A DNA stretch of 64,000 nt from Lates calcarifer. Taxonomy: Eukaryota; Chordata; Actinopteri; Centropomidae. Positions 12,201-24,329 of this stretch are shown here, piece by piece. Positions within the stretch are counted from its first letter, which is position 1. Each line of letters starts with the position of its first letter. The position numbers and the translations under genes were made by a program. The notes under the pieces were generated by a model, which was not told the DNA's origin, did not search any database, and was given only the letters and a program-made list of their open reading frames with translations. The DNA lies in NCBI RefSeq assembly GCF_001640805.2, contig NC_066849.1:23254020-23318019 (forward strand), in the 5' to 3' direction.

Positions 12201-13911
12201 TGCTGCATTTTTGTTTCATCTATTGTCACTTTAAATCACTTGTACAGAAGAACAGGTTTACTCTCATGGCTCTCATGTTTTTCTGGGACAAAGAGAGGGA
12301 GAAAAAGAGACTGGGAGCTACCTAAAGGGTGGTCATTGTCCTGTCCTGGACATGTTGATGAATGTACAGGTTTCACTTTCACACTCTCTCTGCCATCAAA
12401 TCCCATCCAGGTGTGTCACTGTGTGTGTGTGTGTTTATCTCTTTGGTTGACTTACAGTTTAAAGTTAATCACAGGTTCTTGTTTTTTTTTTTTTTTTTTT
12501 TTGGAAGAAGAGGGAATTGGTTTTTTGGTCAACAAACACCAAAACAATCCCCTGGTAGATAACTGACTGTACACAGTTTAAAAAAAATTACCTTAAGTAA
12601 AGTGCATGGTAAACTGATCTCCCTTTTTTGTGACAGCTTCAATGGATACTGCAGAACCAGGTTGAACTGCATTGGAAACAAGTGGAATTATTTCACTTCA
12701 CTGACAAAACGTGTTTTGAGTGACATTCTTCTGTTCCCATAAATCCTGTTGCTTGTCACTGTGTCCCCTCTACTTGTTAATTATGTAAAAAGACGAAGCA
12801 ATATAAGCCCTTTAATATCTTGAGACTAAAACACAGACATACAGTAGTACGAGTGGAATAGAATGGTGCGCAAGATTTTTTATATAAAAACAAAGTTAAT
12901 GATTTGTCACTTGTGTTGTAAAGCAAACTCCTTCCTTGCTGTATAGTATAAAGTATATTTGTCCTGCAATGATTGATTTTGGACACTTGAGGTCAGTAGA
13001 AACAAACTGAAACACAGCACTGGCATATTATCAATTATTTTATCAATTGTGCTAACATGTTAGCAAACAGTTGAGGTGCCAATTTACACATCCAGCAATG
13101 GTGGCATTCATTTTACAACATGTTTCTGTCTTACTGGCAAATGTAAATCCAATTTTCACTCCCCTTTTAGCTCTGTTTTGGTCTCCACCAGCTCCTAGCT
13201 CTTTAGCTGCCAAATGCTTCACTATGCTCACCAGCTATGTTGTTCAACTGTCTGCCATTTTCATGTTGGGCAGGTAGTGTACAGTTGGTTTTTATCAAAC
13301 AGCTGCCTACTGCACCTGTGAACAAGGTAATGAAAGTGATGAGACAGAACTAAAACAGTAAAATTGCAGGATGTAAAACCACAAGGAAATAGCTGAAAGA
13401 TGCTGAAATGCTCTGTGGAGCTGAGGAGAACTGTAGCCGAATCTTGGTTTGTCAACAAGAGAAACGGCTTCCACAATGGACATTATTGTTTGATCAATTG
13501 TTAATATAAGAATATTGATTATAGCAACTTCAGTATCTCAGCAGTGCCAAATAACTGAGGCTAAATCCCATTTTTCTGCAGTAAGAGCATCACACACATA
13601 TAAACTCTATGAGTTCCGCCTAAGTACCGTTCCTGTATCAGTCCACTGAGTGGTTTACTTCCTCAAAACTTCATTTCACTTTCCAAAAATGCTAATAGTG
13701 TGGACAGGGGGTTGGAGCTGGAACCTGTGACAGCCAACAGGAGGAGAAATTAGAAGTGGTGATTAAAGATGATGGTTGTTAAGGAGAGAGAAATGTCTCC
13801 CTCCCTCTCACTTTTCCTGTCTCTCTCTCTTCGCCTGTCTTACCTCCTTCTCGCTTCGACTGTGCTATCAATGGGAGCTTTCACTTTGCTTTGCATGATA
13901 AATATGATGGC
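9293..13911. other. Intergenic DNA, simple repeats only
   Basis: Unique AT-rich sequence. Short TG/AC tracts lie at 11157-11170, 11981-11998 and 12419-12434, and a poly-T run at 12482-12502. A CTCF-like but imperfect CCACTAGATGGTGA occurs near 11468-11481. A TATAAAAAG word at 10405-10413 has no supporting promoter context. No exon was recognised. Confidence 0.5.
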
Positions 13912-13948
13912 TGTGTGTGTGTGTGTGTCTGTGTGTGTGTGTATGTGT
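13912..13948 (+). repeat. Interrupted (TG)n microsatellite
   Basis: TG run with one TC and one TA interruption, continuing into GA repeats. Confidence 0.9.
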
Positions 13949-14066
13949 GAGAGAGAGTGAGTGTGTACGTGTGTGTCTGACAGAGTCCAACAGTCCACTC
14001 CAATGCATGAGTGGCTTGGAGAGTTGCCAGCATGTAAAACCTAGCAACAAGATTTGACTTGGCCTG

Positions 14067-14115
14067 CTGAGAGAGAGAGGGAGAGAGAAAGAGAGAAAGA
14101 GAGAAAGAGAGAAAG

Positions 14116-14146
<31 letters not shown>

Positions 14147-14148
14147 TA
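14067..14148 (+). repeat. (GAGAAA)n / (GA)n purine tract
   Basis: About 80 bases of almost pure purine on the plus strand, alternating GAGA and GAAA units. The Ser-Leu-rich open frames opposite are translations of this repeat. Confidence 0.9.
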
Positions 14149-14263
14149 GCTGGCATATGCACAGCATGGGCATATGGATCTTTGTTTGTCCGTTTTGGAC
14201 CATTTAGTCATTCTGTCACTCCAACTGGACTACTTAGCGAATTGGTGCTACTTCTGGTTCTGA

Positions 14264-14266
<3 letters not shown>

Positions 14267-14332
<66 letters not shown>
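14267..14332 (+). repeat. Long (AC)n microsatellite
   Basis: About 66 bases of AC repeat broken once by ATACAT near 14295-14301. Confidence 0.95.
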
Positions 14333-14334
<2 letters not shown>

Positions 14335-16249
14335 TTGCAGCAGACACACACGGGTGAGCCAAGACTTGACTCTGCTGCTTTACAGTCTGTTACTGTTCGC
14401 ATGGCCTGAATGAAATGAAGAACCTTTTCCAATTAATCCTTTTAACCAACATGTGTGATCCCTGGCTTGCGCTGATGTGGCCTTCAAACTAACTGAGTCC
14501 ACGCCAAGTCAAGTCAGTTCATAGCCTCTGGGGCTTATTCGTGACCATCAACACTGAATCAGCTATGAAGGCAGGCAGCACTGATTTCCATCCATTTCAA
14601 AATCCAATATATCAGGAAATCAATGTGGGGTTGATATAAAGACCACTTCTATCTTAACTTGATAGAAGGTCTGACAGTTTATTGGCGTGCTTTTCCATTT
14701 TTGAGCCTATTTTAAGATGCTGATGCTGTTGATCTCTAATCACTGTTTGTGAGTATAAACCTAAAGGTATCAGTATGCTTTCAATGTAGAGCTTGTTGGA
14801 TTGTTGAGCAGCATCTAAAACCCTCTGCCTCTACCCCTGTATGATGCTGGAGTTAGCAGGGCTGATTTCCAGATAATCCAACAAGCATCTTCACTTCATG
14901 CAGCTGCTGGCCAGGTCTGCAGAGGTCTCAAGATCTCTTTTTTGTTCCTTGTACAACTCCTTTCATCTTTTTCCACGTACAAGTGCAATACTATGAATAC
15001 CTGTCTGAAAATGTGTACTGTTACCCCCTGCACCCTGATTAACCATTTGGCACAGCTAAAAACACTTTTGTCTTTGACATGATTGTATGGCACTTCTTAT
15101 GAAGTGGTTTAGCCTTTCTCTAAATGGTGGACAGAATTCAGCTCAAGCTCGTTCCGAACTGGTGAGGCATTTTGTTGGAGACCACATAACTATAAAATGT
15201 TCTAACTCTCTGATGTATTTCTTATCCTTTTGTATGAACATTAATATAAGTTTCCAGTCCATCATACCCTCCTAACTGAACACCCTTCCTGTCTTCATGT
15301 ACTCTCAAAGCCTTGTATAGTGCCCCATACTGTTATCAGCATTTATGGTTCTCCTGCAGCAGACTTGCTCACAGCAGGTTGTTGGCTGGTTTATGTCACC
15401 AACGTGGACATGTCTCTAAAACAACCTGCCCGCTCTGCAGTCCCCTATACTGGACTGAGCTAGACTTAAAAGAAGTTGAGAGAACTTCTTGGTGTGTCAT
15501 TTAGTCAACATTGCAACGTGTCAAACAATCCCCCAGGGTTCCCACCAGCTTCAAACCTCTGCAAGAATTAAACCATTTTTAAATTAGCCCTGTTCAGAAA
15601 TACTCTAAATCTGTCATGCTCTAACGTGGTGTCACATTCCCTCAGATTACCATCATTACAGTAATTAATGCTTTAATTTCTGGGTATGTTTTGAAATGAA
15701 ACCCAAAGTGCTGTGATTTTAATGTAATATGGGACTAATGTGGTGTGGAACATTTGGTAATCTGGCTCCCACATGCCTTGGATCTGCCAAATGGGTTTTA
15801 TCTGCCGCTATACGGTTCAAACACTGAGCTACAGCCCGTTAGGAAGAAAAAAGACTGAAGAAAATGACTTTGTGTACAAGTATTGAAACATTTTTAAAGA
15901 ATATTATTTCAGCACTTCTGTTTTTCTTGAAGTGTACAGTGCCGATCGAGAGGAAAGTTGAGACTGTGTGATGCATAGTTCAGCTAACATGATGATTATG
16001 AGACACGTAGCTTTTACAACAAATGGAAAGAAACTAATTTGGAGCTTTATTTCAGTGCTTCAACTGGCTTCTATTCTGTCCAGTTTATATATTTATGACT
16101 AATTTAACAGCACAAAGGGAGAATGGAGGAGAAATGATGGCATAAGGGAATATGCAGATTTTGTAACCTGTGATTTCTTTTATCCCAAATGAACTGCCCA
16201 ACCTTTGAGTGAATAAAATGAATAAGCTTTTTTCTTGTCACCAACAGAT
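14333..16249. other. Intergenic DNA, no feature seen
   Basis: Unique sequence. The block at 14460-14600 is less simple than its flanks but has no clear motif cluster. No gene was recognised. Confidence 0.45.
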
Positions 16250-16760
16250 GAATCACTAACTAGGTTACAGTGTCACATAAATGACTTAATGGGCTGCACT
16301 TCCTGTGAGCTCCACCTGGCTTTTCTTTGGCTTCACACAAAGCGTCCAATATATCCAGTTCATTCAAACACCTTTAGTCATAATGAATATTGACAGTCGT
16401 GAGGCTACTATTGAAGCATACCATTAATAATGTAGGACAGATGAATAACCCTCTGTCTTATTCTCTGGTGTAAATGTAATCTTTTGTCTGAGGTGGTTTT
16501 CATCTTGTTGTGCAGCTTTGTTTGGCACTGATTTGTTCTTCTCCCTGTTGTTCTGTATGTTAGCCACTTAGGACTTCTCCTATTGGCTCCATGTCTGTCT
16601 TAATTCTCCTATGATTAGTTTATGACAGCCCTATCACAGACCTGATTAGACCCCTTGGATGTGAAAGGCCTCATTCACACTTGAGACAGTGGGTCATCAC
16701 TCTCCTGTCAACACAGGATGGACATTTTTGGGATGCATTGATCGAGTACTGATTTCTCTT
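16250..16760. promoter_or_regulatory. Candidate conserved noncoding block
   Basis: Non-repetitive, balanced sequence with ATTAATAATG near 16423 and evenly spaced homeobox-like words, including CTTAATTCTCC and CTGATTAGACC at 16600-16650. It contrasts with the AT-rich simple DNA on both sides. The regulatory role is inferred. Confidence 0.22.
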
Positions 16761-18863
16761 TCTTTTTTTCCCCTCTACTGTGAAATAACATTGAAATATT
16801 TTACACTCTCCCTCATCATTGCCATAGTTTTGGTCATTATATAGTTATGGTAACATTCAAATCACCAACTTCACTGTGAGATCTGAGGATGCAGCAGCTT
16901 TAAAAGGCAGAAACTTGAGCCATAAGATGTTCACACAGGGTTTTTAAAAAGAGTAAATGAACACGTCCACAACAAATGGGCATGAAAACCCAGTTCTTCT
17001 CAAACAACAGAACCTGGAGAAAAGGTGAATAAATTACAGACAGTTGAGAAATTCAGTAAAACTTTCTAGAAGAAGAGATTCAACTAACTAGTGACATATT
17101 GAGAAACACATCTATATATGAACACATGCACTGAAACACTGTGTGTGTTGATGTGTGGGGTCACATTAGTCCCAAACAGCAGAGGTGCGAAGTAATAACT
17201 GAAGCTGTTAACAAGGTGACAACACGAACACACACTGAGCAGTAGCTGTCTGTAAAACATCTTCTTTTAAGAGTGTACGTGTGTGTGAGAGAATTGTTTA
17301 TGTCAGTGTACACACACTGAGAGTTAATAGGTGTGTGTCATATATGTGTGTGTGCATGTGCGCGCATCTGTGTGTGAATTAGCAGTGACTCTAATAAACA
17401 ACTGTTTACACCCATTAGGAATTTCCTGTACTTAACAAGAGAGGGTTGGTCAGGGGTCATCAAACAGTGTGTGCAGTTGAATGTGTGTGTGTGTGTGTTT
17501 GTGTGTGTGTGCATGTGTGGTGTAAGGGGTGGTGATTGGGGGGTTCCTGTCTAGTAGCTCTGTGCTCTGTAAACAGTAACCTTTGTATTAACAGCATCTT
17601 AGAGACAAACAGGATCAGGCTCTTTGTTCTGTATGTATGTGGTAGTTTGTGTGTGTGTGTGTGTGTGTATAAAATACCTTCATACATATTTTGTACAAAT
17701 GAAAGATGAAAAATAAAGAAGCAGTAAGAGAGAGATGCATGCAAGTTCTCACTCAAGGTCATTTGTTGGTTCAGATGTATACCATTGTTGTTGGTGGCTG
17801 TTGTTCTCTGTGCATGTGTGGGTCTGTGTTCTGCAACACGTTTCTTTGTTCTTCTTTGTTCAAGGCTGCCGCAGGAATTACATGAGAAAGTGTACTACTA
17901 TGTTCTTCTGTCTAGTGTCATCAGTGATACAACATCAGCGGCAAAGATTTTGGTAGCCTGTTAAAGATGACACAGTGGATGCTGGAATCCAAAAACTATT
18001 AAAAACACATACTGTACATGAGCCACACGGTTGCACTAGATGACATGTTCCTCCATTAAAATGAACACTGGTGCCATAGAAGCTTATTTTGACCCAGTCC
18101 AACACACTCCTGCTGCTGTAAATACTCTTCATTAACCTGATTGATTTTGTGAAAGAATGACAGTGGAAAGGTTTACACAGGAGATGGCTTTGTTAGATCA
18201 CAGAATATGAATATGTTTTGAAATGTGTTTTTGAAAATGAGAAAATTACTGAGCAATGTTTTCCCCCCATAAACAATCAAACAAGACAAACAACAGGAAA
18301 AATACAAAAGCACTCCACTTAAATTGTTAATGTCAGCTCCTGCAGTCTTTTCAGCAGAACTATGGATCTTTCTCATTAAGCTTATGTTGGTTTAACCCAC
18401 AAACAAAACTGATAAAATAAGAAAAATAGCAACATGCTTAACATTTTCCTGAGGATGTATTTCTACTATTTTGGTTTATGGAGTAAATGCAACATAAGTA
18501 GCTATGACCATAAGATGTTAGTGCTTTTTATTTGACAGTGAGGTTAATTGTTCCCATCAGCTCTGGAGGTGTATACTGGGAAAAGTGCTCCCAGTAAGTT
18601 CTACGTTTATCAACTTCATCAAATATGCAGCCAGAGTTGTTTACTGTACAGTCATGTCTGAGCTGATTCTTACATTATTTATCTGCTCCAGTGAATTCCA
18701 ATTAGATGATTCAGAACATGGCAAGCTTTTTGTTGTTTTCCTCAGTGTGTTTTCTTCTTCTTCTTTTTTTTTTTTATTGTTTTGGGCTGAGTGAGTGGAG
18801 CTTAGGGAGGGCTGCCTCTGCTGACACTGGAGGAATGTGCTAGATACAGTGGGTGGGAGGGGT
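16761..18863. other. Intergenic DNA with TG tracts
   Basis: TG runs lie at 17482-17511 and 17648-17669, with shorter ones at 17330-17375. The segment near 18060-18127 shares a short block with 27600-27660, which suggests an old dispersed repeat. A T-rich run lies near 18760. No gene was seen. Confidence 0.45.
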
Positions 18864-18886
18864 ATGTGTGTGTGTGTGTGTGTGTG
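18864..18886 (+). repeat. (TG)n microsatellite
   Basis: Pure TG run. The unique 60 bases after it (18900-18960, CCCTTGGATGACACAG...) look enhancer-like but are too short to call. Confidence 0.9.
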
Positions 18887-19676
18887 CTGATTTTAAACCA
18901 TCTCCCTCCTTAATGCCCTTGGATGACACAGCTCACTGATGCATCTCGCTCATTATCATCACACACATGCACTCACACACAGACACACACAATAATGGCT
19001 ACTGTGTGTTAATCTGTCTGTCATGAGAAATGCTCAGGAAAGAGGCTCAGTGTGCAGCAATGTAACCTCTTTAACCCCTCTGACCAGCTGGTGGGTCAGT
19101 CATTACAAACTCATGCTGTGTGGACAATGTTCTAATCTAATGGAAAAAACAACAACTACATCATTTAAATTCTAGATATTTTAAATTCTACAAAGATTGG
19201 AAGTTTTTTGGCTGAAATGTGGGAAAATTTGTAAAAAAAAAAAGATCCATAAAATGTTTTAAAATATTTTTCAGTTCATTTTTTAATAGCTTGAATACTG
19301 TATTGGAACAAGCAGACCTAAATAATCCCTCACTTCCTACAAGTGTAAGTAGGAAAATGTGTGTGTGTGGTGTTTCTTAAATTTAGTCTGTAAACAATTG
19401 CACAAACAACCTGGAAGAGCAGTAGTGTCTCTCAGTACAGTGTAGTTTGAAGCTACAACTTTTTTTTTTCCAAAAATAATTTTACAACATACTTTGCTGT
19501 ATGAATTTGGCTAATATTAAATATAAAAATTGGTTGAAGATGTGGAAAATAATATAGAGAACAGGGAGAAAATGATTTCAAACTGTTATTGTTAAAGAAC
19601 TCACTTCCTGTCTTTTAAAAACTGCCTCTTTTTCTCGGTTCACATGCCCATATGCATAAAAACACACTTGCACGCG

Positions 19677-19678
<2 letters not shown>
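18887..19678. other. AT-rich intergenic DNA
   Basis: A- and T-rich runs near 19215-19300 and 19460-19480. No coding or repeat family signature was recognised. Confidence 0.45.

Positions 19679-19730
<52 letters not shown>
19679..19730 (+). repeat. Long pure (CA)n microsatellite
   Basis: About 26 uninterrupted CA units. It is inverted with respect to the (TG)n run at 19828-19859. Confidence 0.97.
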
Positions 19731-19732
<2 letters not shown>

Positions 19733-19800
19733 CCTGATTAATGGTACCTAATTAGCAATGGTAATGACCAGGTGTCTGAGAACCAGCCAGCTTCTTCCAG
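19731..19800. promoter_or_regulatory. Short homeobox-motif block between inverted microsatellites
   Basis: Contains GATTAATGG, CTAATTAGCAATGG and GGTAATGACC within 45 bases, a dense set of homeodomain cores in otherwise repetitive surroundings. The enhancer role is inferred. Confidence 0.3.
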
Positions 19801-19825
19801 CATGAGGGGGGCCGAGGGGGGGAAG

Positions 19826-19827
<2 letters not shown>

Positions 19828-19859
<32 letters not shown>
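19828..19859 (+). repeat. (TG)16 microsatellite
   Basis: Pure TG run, the reverse complement of the CA run at 19679-19730, so the two could pair as a hairpin. Another TG run lies at 20127-20146. Confidence 0.95.
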
Positions 19860-19861
<2 letters not shown>

Positions 19862-20399
19862 AATGTAGTGTGGTGTTCATGGGGGCTCCCAGTTCCCAGA
19901 AAATCTATTCCCACTGACTGTCACTCCCTCTCTCCCTGTCTCACTCTCACTCTGTCCAGAAAGCGCACACGCACACATGCACAAACTCTCACACACATGC
20001 TGAACTAGAGGCCAAGATCAATTAAGGTTTTGGGCAACTAGGATGGGAACTGTGTTGGATGATGCTGATGGTAGTGGTGGGGGGTGCTGGGAGCTGTTGT
20101 TGGTGATGGTGGTGAATGTGTGTTTTTGTGTGTGTGTGTGTGTGTGGGGGTGTTGGAGTAGGAACATGGAACATGGAAGGAAGTGATGGTGGTCAGGGAA
20201 AACAACTCCAAAATCACATACTCACCCAGTCACTCCATATTTTCTTCAAAGAACAGGTTAATATACTTTCAGTTATGCCATAATGCTAAATTTACATGCT
20301 TATATTGTATAGATGTTGACACAGTAGTTGGTGTAAGGGCATTCTCTAAACAAGCTAATTCAACAAGGTGATCTGACCACATCTAAAGGCAAAAGTTAG

Positions 20400-20800
20400 T
20401 TAGTTCTGCTTTAAAACAACACAGGAGGCTGCATTGGTCAGGGGTGTTGGTTCAGGTAAAAATAAGACTAATACTAAATTCAGGCTACATGATTTTAGCC
20501 CTGATTTTCCACTTGTCTTTGGAGATCACTGAGAAAAACCTCAGATCAGCGACTAATCAGCACTCAGTTGCTAGACTGACTGGCAGTGAGTATGGCAACA
20601 AACTACAGCCATTGAGAGCACAAGACATGAGGTGAGGGAGGAGTTGTACAACATCAACAAGTATGGCTACAAGAAAAGTTACACGGTCTCCTCCGACCCA
20701 AGAAATGGAGGAAAACTGGCTGGAGCACCAATACCATTTTAATGTTTCTAATGAGTTGTTGGTGAAAAATAAAACATCCTGTCTCACTTGTGCTATCCCA
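20400..20800 (+). mobile_element. Possible fossil of a MADF-type transposon gene (PIF/Harbinger-like)
   Basis: The frame at 20663-20760 reads EMEENWLEHQYHFNVSNEL, reminiscent of the start of a MADF domain (leucine-x-x-hydrophobic, then Phe/Tyr-x-Val-x-x-x-Glu) found in the second protein of Harbinger transposons. The upstream part (20520-20640), with 'cagccattgagagcacaagac', has the look of a dispersed repeat. Stop codons and loss of similarity follow quickly. The match is from memory of the domain and is weak. Confidence 0.3.
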
Positions 20801-21254
20801 TCTCACCTCCATATGCCTGGCCAATCACTGCAGGGTGCGTGTGTGTTTTTTGGGTTGTTGGGTTTTGGAAAATTACAAAAAATTTTCTGGATGGCAGCCC
20901 CACCAAATTCACCCGTTCGACAAAACAAGCACTTTGAATTATGCCTTAATCATTCCTCCTGTTGGTAATGACTGTGTGTGATCACACTCTACTGCAACAA
21001 AATCCATAGTCCTTGCTTCATGAGTCAGCAGTCTAACAGATTTGCTCTTATTCAGTGATAAAACAACATATGTATGACACAACAATGTGCTGAATGCACA
21101 CCTCTATCCTACTACCGAGGCAGTGTTGTAACATTTGATTGATTTCTTATTCAAACTCTGATTTGTTTTTCTTTTTCTTGGTTGCACAACCCTCCTTCCC
21201 ATTCTCACACTTTCTTTTCACTCAGGTTATTCAAACACTCAGATGTACCAATGA
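20801..21254. other. Intergenic DNA, no feature seen
   Basis: Unique sequence leading into AC repeats. Nothing recognisable. Confidence 0.4.
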
Positions 21255-21475
21255 GCACACACACACACACACACACAGAGGCAGACACACAAACCCTCCA
21301 TCAGCACACCCACACCTACACACACATAGACCTCCTGCTGTGTAGGATTTGGTGATAACCAGTGTTCGGTAGGCAGGTGAGAGGGTCATATGGCAGCAGT
21401 GGGAAAAGCTGTTATCAACCTACCCTGTTCCCACACACTCACTCACACACACACACACACAAACACACACACAGG
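21255..21475 (+). repeat. AC-rich low-complexity cluster
   Basis: (AC)n runs at 21255-21277 and about 21440-21473, with dispersed CACACA between them. Confidence 0.85.
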
Positions 21476-21499
21476 TTTATCACCCTCTCCCATTCCCAC

Positions 21500-21625
21500 A
21501 CACTCACCTTACATCATTACCTGGCTGCAAGAGCCAATCAGCCAATCACACCCCAAGGCAACGGTCAGGTGACCCGATCAGGAAACTCTAGCAGGGGGAT
21601 GATGTTACACACACCCCTGCTCTGA
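21500..21625. promoter_or_regulatory. Candidate regulatory block with tandem CCAAT boxes
   Basis: AGCCAATCAGCCAATCA carries two NF-Y-type CCAAT cores 8 bases apart (21534-21538, 21542-21546). It is followed by an RFX half-site-like GGCAACGG and a CAGGTGAC E-box. The order CCAAT-CCAAT-half X-box is promoter-like, but no exon or open frame follows. Confidence 0.35.
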
Positions 21626-21757
21626 TAACAGCTCTCTGTCTATCCCTCTCGCCCTCGCGCTCTCTCTCTCTCTTTTCCTTTTCCCTGCTCTGCAATTTAC
21701 AGATTCAGTTTCACCTTTGCTTTCATGCTAAGCTGTTGGATCCCAAAGCCTGATGAA

Positions 21758-21760
<3 letters not shown>

Positions 21761-21797
<37 letters not shown>
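21761..21797 (+). repeat. (TG)18 microsatellite
   Basis: Pure TG run of about 37 bases. Confidence 0.95.
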
Positions 21798-21801
<4 letters not shown>

Positions 21802-22525
21802 GTTCTTGGGTTAAACACTTTGACATGTTGGAACAGCCAACAACAGAAACATGTCCCATGTTTTCCCGACTATTTCAAATGAAAAAAACAAATAAAAAAC
21901 AAAAACTAACAAGTTTAATCAGTACGATGCATTCTTGTGTGTTTGCATTGGTTAATTTATCTCCACATTATTTGTGTAGATCTCCTGAAGGTTAACATAC
22001 AGTAAATGCAACATGAGATCAACCAGATGCAGAAATGAAAAGGTTCAAATGCAGTGAAATCAAACCTTCAAGGCATGAAGAGAGATCAGCAAGTGTAAAA
22101 TGAATTCAAGGGTATAATGTGCACCCCCAACAGTGTAATACAAAACTAAAAGTACTCTCAAAATGTCTTGTCTTTTTCCTGTAAGCACAGTCTGACTTAT
22201 TTTTTTTAATTGATGTGAGAGTATTTTAAAGTTACCAGCAATCAGGGACCATTTAGCACTAGAGGGAGACAGAGAATGAGATTACGAGTAGGGAGGCTTT
22301 AAACCTTGAGAACTATTTGTAGATGTAGACATTAATCTCATGGTATATTACTGATATGATGTGTAGTTGTAGAGAAAATTAGAATAGAAATAATCAGAAT
22401 AACAGAATCAGAATTAGTTAAGATAGTTAAGATACAGTTAATATATCATGTGTTGTTTGTTTACACTCAGTAGCCCCTTCAGTAGACTGTGCACCTGTAC
22501 AATCTGTTGCAAATATATTATTATA
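21798..22525. other. AT-rich intergenic DNA
   Basis: Unique sequence. CACTAGAGGGAGA near 22257-22269 is a partial CTCF match. No gene was seen. Confidence 0.4.
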
Positions 22526-22705
22526 TGATCTCATGGGATTGCATATAAATAGCACGCGACCTTCAAGGACATTATGTGTCATGTTTTTAAGCTTTTTGTG
22601 GGTCATTTAATACTGTTTCAGTGGGGATTAGGGTTAGACGTTAGTCAGTACAGAAGTGACGCGTTGTCATGAGGAAACTGGCATGTTATTCATACACTGC
22701 CGGAT
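22526..22705 (+). repeat. Dispersed repeat, family shared with 32038-32280
   Basis: It shares with the second copy, in the same order: 'tgatctcatgggattg', 'tataaatagc', 'acattatgtgtcatg', 'gggtcatttaata', 'attagggttagacg' and 'gttattcatac'. It is a teleost interspersed family of unknown class; no coding remnant was seen. Confidence 0.6.
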
Positions 22706-23195
22706 TATTATTGAGGTCAGAGATAAAGGTTGTGTTGCTCTGTACTGCATTATACTGAAAGGTGTCTCTAATTTTTTTTCCCTCCATATTTAAAAACACA
22801 AAGGGGGCAGAATATTAGAAACACCTCCATTAACTATGACTTCTGTGCTAGAACATATAACTGAATAAATGCCACTATGAGAGTGTCAAAAAAACATAGG
22901 CATTATAAAAGTAGACTGTACAGGCGTGGCCACTGAGTGTAGCTACTGTAACAACAACAGTACCTGCTCTTTCTGTGGTCCACATATATCAGTTTACATT
23001 GTGTTATTGTGTTGTTTCGTCTCAGTGTTTGGTGGCATCACATGTAACTGCAGTATAGCAACCTGTGTAAAACAAACACGTCTTGCCACAAACTTTTTTC
23101 AAATAGTGATTAACAACAAAATTCTCTTGTAAAAATTAACTGAACCATGAATTTCATATAAAACTTAAGTTTGATTTAAAGCCTCAGTCGTCAGC
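22706..23195. other. Intergenic DNA, no feature seen
   Basis: AT-rich unique sequence without a recognisable gene or repeat. Confidence 0.4.
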
Positions 23196-23451
23196 TCAAG
23201 GTCAGTAACTTAATACTGATCCACGTTCTTGTTTCCTGGTCTGACTCTGGTCTGTGGAGGTGTAGGTTGTGGTGCTGAGAGATTTGTCAGGGAGGTGAGG
23301 GTTATGGTTCAGTACTGTGATCTGCTGACAGTGAGTGACAAGACCCCTCTCCTGTCTCCTTAAGTGTAACAGGACCCTTGTACCTGAGCCTAGCCCTGAC
23401 CCTGTGACCTCTGACCCCACCTGCCAGGTCATTCTCATGCCACCCTGACCT
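23196..23451. promoter_or_regulatory. Nuclear-receptor half-site cluster
   Basis: A perfect ERR/NR5A-type TCAAGGTCA lies at 23196-23204. Five half-sites then crowd 23397-23451: TGACCC (23397-23402), TGACCT (23405-23410), TGACCC (23412-23417), AGGTCA (23426-23431) and TGACCT (23446-23451). The first three form DR2 and DR1 spacings, as used by RAR/RXR and related receptors. Function is inferred. Confidence 0.35.
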
Positions 23452-23857
23452 GCCATGAAACCAGAGAGGACTATGGGAGAGAGGAAATGATCAACATCAA
23501 GATATTATTAAACATTTTTTCAGTCATAGCTGAAATTAGAAATAAAATACCTCTAACCAAAAGAGATCAAAACAGAAAACTGGACTGTTACTTGTTTTAA
23601 GGAAACACACATATGGCATATTCCTGAACTTCAAAGTGAAATGAAGAAAAAAACCAAAATGTATTTCATGGATTAAGTTTTGCAGCACCAAATGTGATAA
23701 TTAAACAAGTCCTGTGAGGCTTCTTGTGTGTTGTACTTGGTATATATGTACTTGAAAGAACTAGCTAATGGAGGTAAAATATTTTCCTTTCATATGTTTC
23801 CCAGTGCATTTTCACTGAGTAGTGGCGTGGGTGGAAGACATGAACTGTTAGGGAACC

Positions 23858-24070
23858 ACACTCCTACTCACATTCACACTTGTGGCCATTTTAGAGTCTT
23901 AAATTCACCTGAGCTGCCCGTCACTGCACCGAGAGAGAGAGAGTAACTAAGAGCACCTGCAGGAAAAAGCACACGCACACATGGATAACATGCAAACTCC
24001 ACAGGACCAGGGCAAAAGTTCACACTGAGGACCTTCCTGTTGTGACTCATCAGTGCTAACCATTGACCCT
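23858..24070 (+). repeat. Old copy of the ubiquitous teleost AACATGCAAACTCCAC repeat
   Basis: Block order fits the family: 'cacattcacact', 'ttttagagtc', '...acacatg-ataacatgcaaactccac' (around 23987-24002), then 'ggaccttcctgttgtgac' and 'cagtgctaaccattgacc'. It is strongly diverged and non-coding. Confidence 0.65.
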
Positions 24071-24329
24071 CTGTCCAGTACATGACCACATTACAATATC
24101 TCAAAATGGACCAATCCAGGAAAGAGGCCAGGTTTAGCCATAGGATCAGGTGTGCACTACACTGTACTGTAACTTCTGCCAGCCTCACACTTGTTTGGCG
24201 ATGAGGCCAGTTTGGTTGCGAGCCAGGACAAGTTGTGGACAAACCAATGCACAATGGTAATCATTTTCCTTTTGCTTTTAAGTCAGAACACTTGACTAAA
24301 TTGACTAAACACGACCTCCCTGTTAGCTT

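Noticed and set aside
13868..14203. Ser-Leu-rich open frames opposite the GA tract
   Set aside because: They are direct translations of (GAGAAA)n; no gene is implied.
20557..20787. 76-codon minus-strand open frame
   Set aside because: It is antisense to the weak MADF-like transposon remnant and has no independent support.
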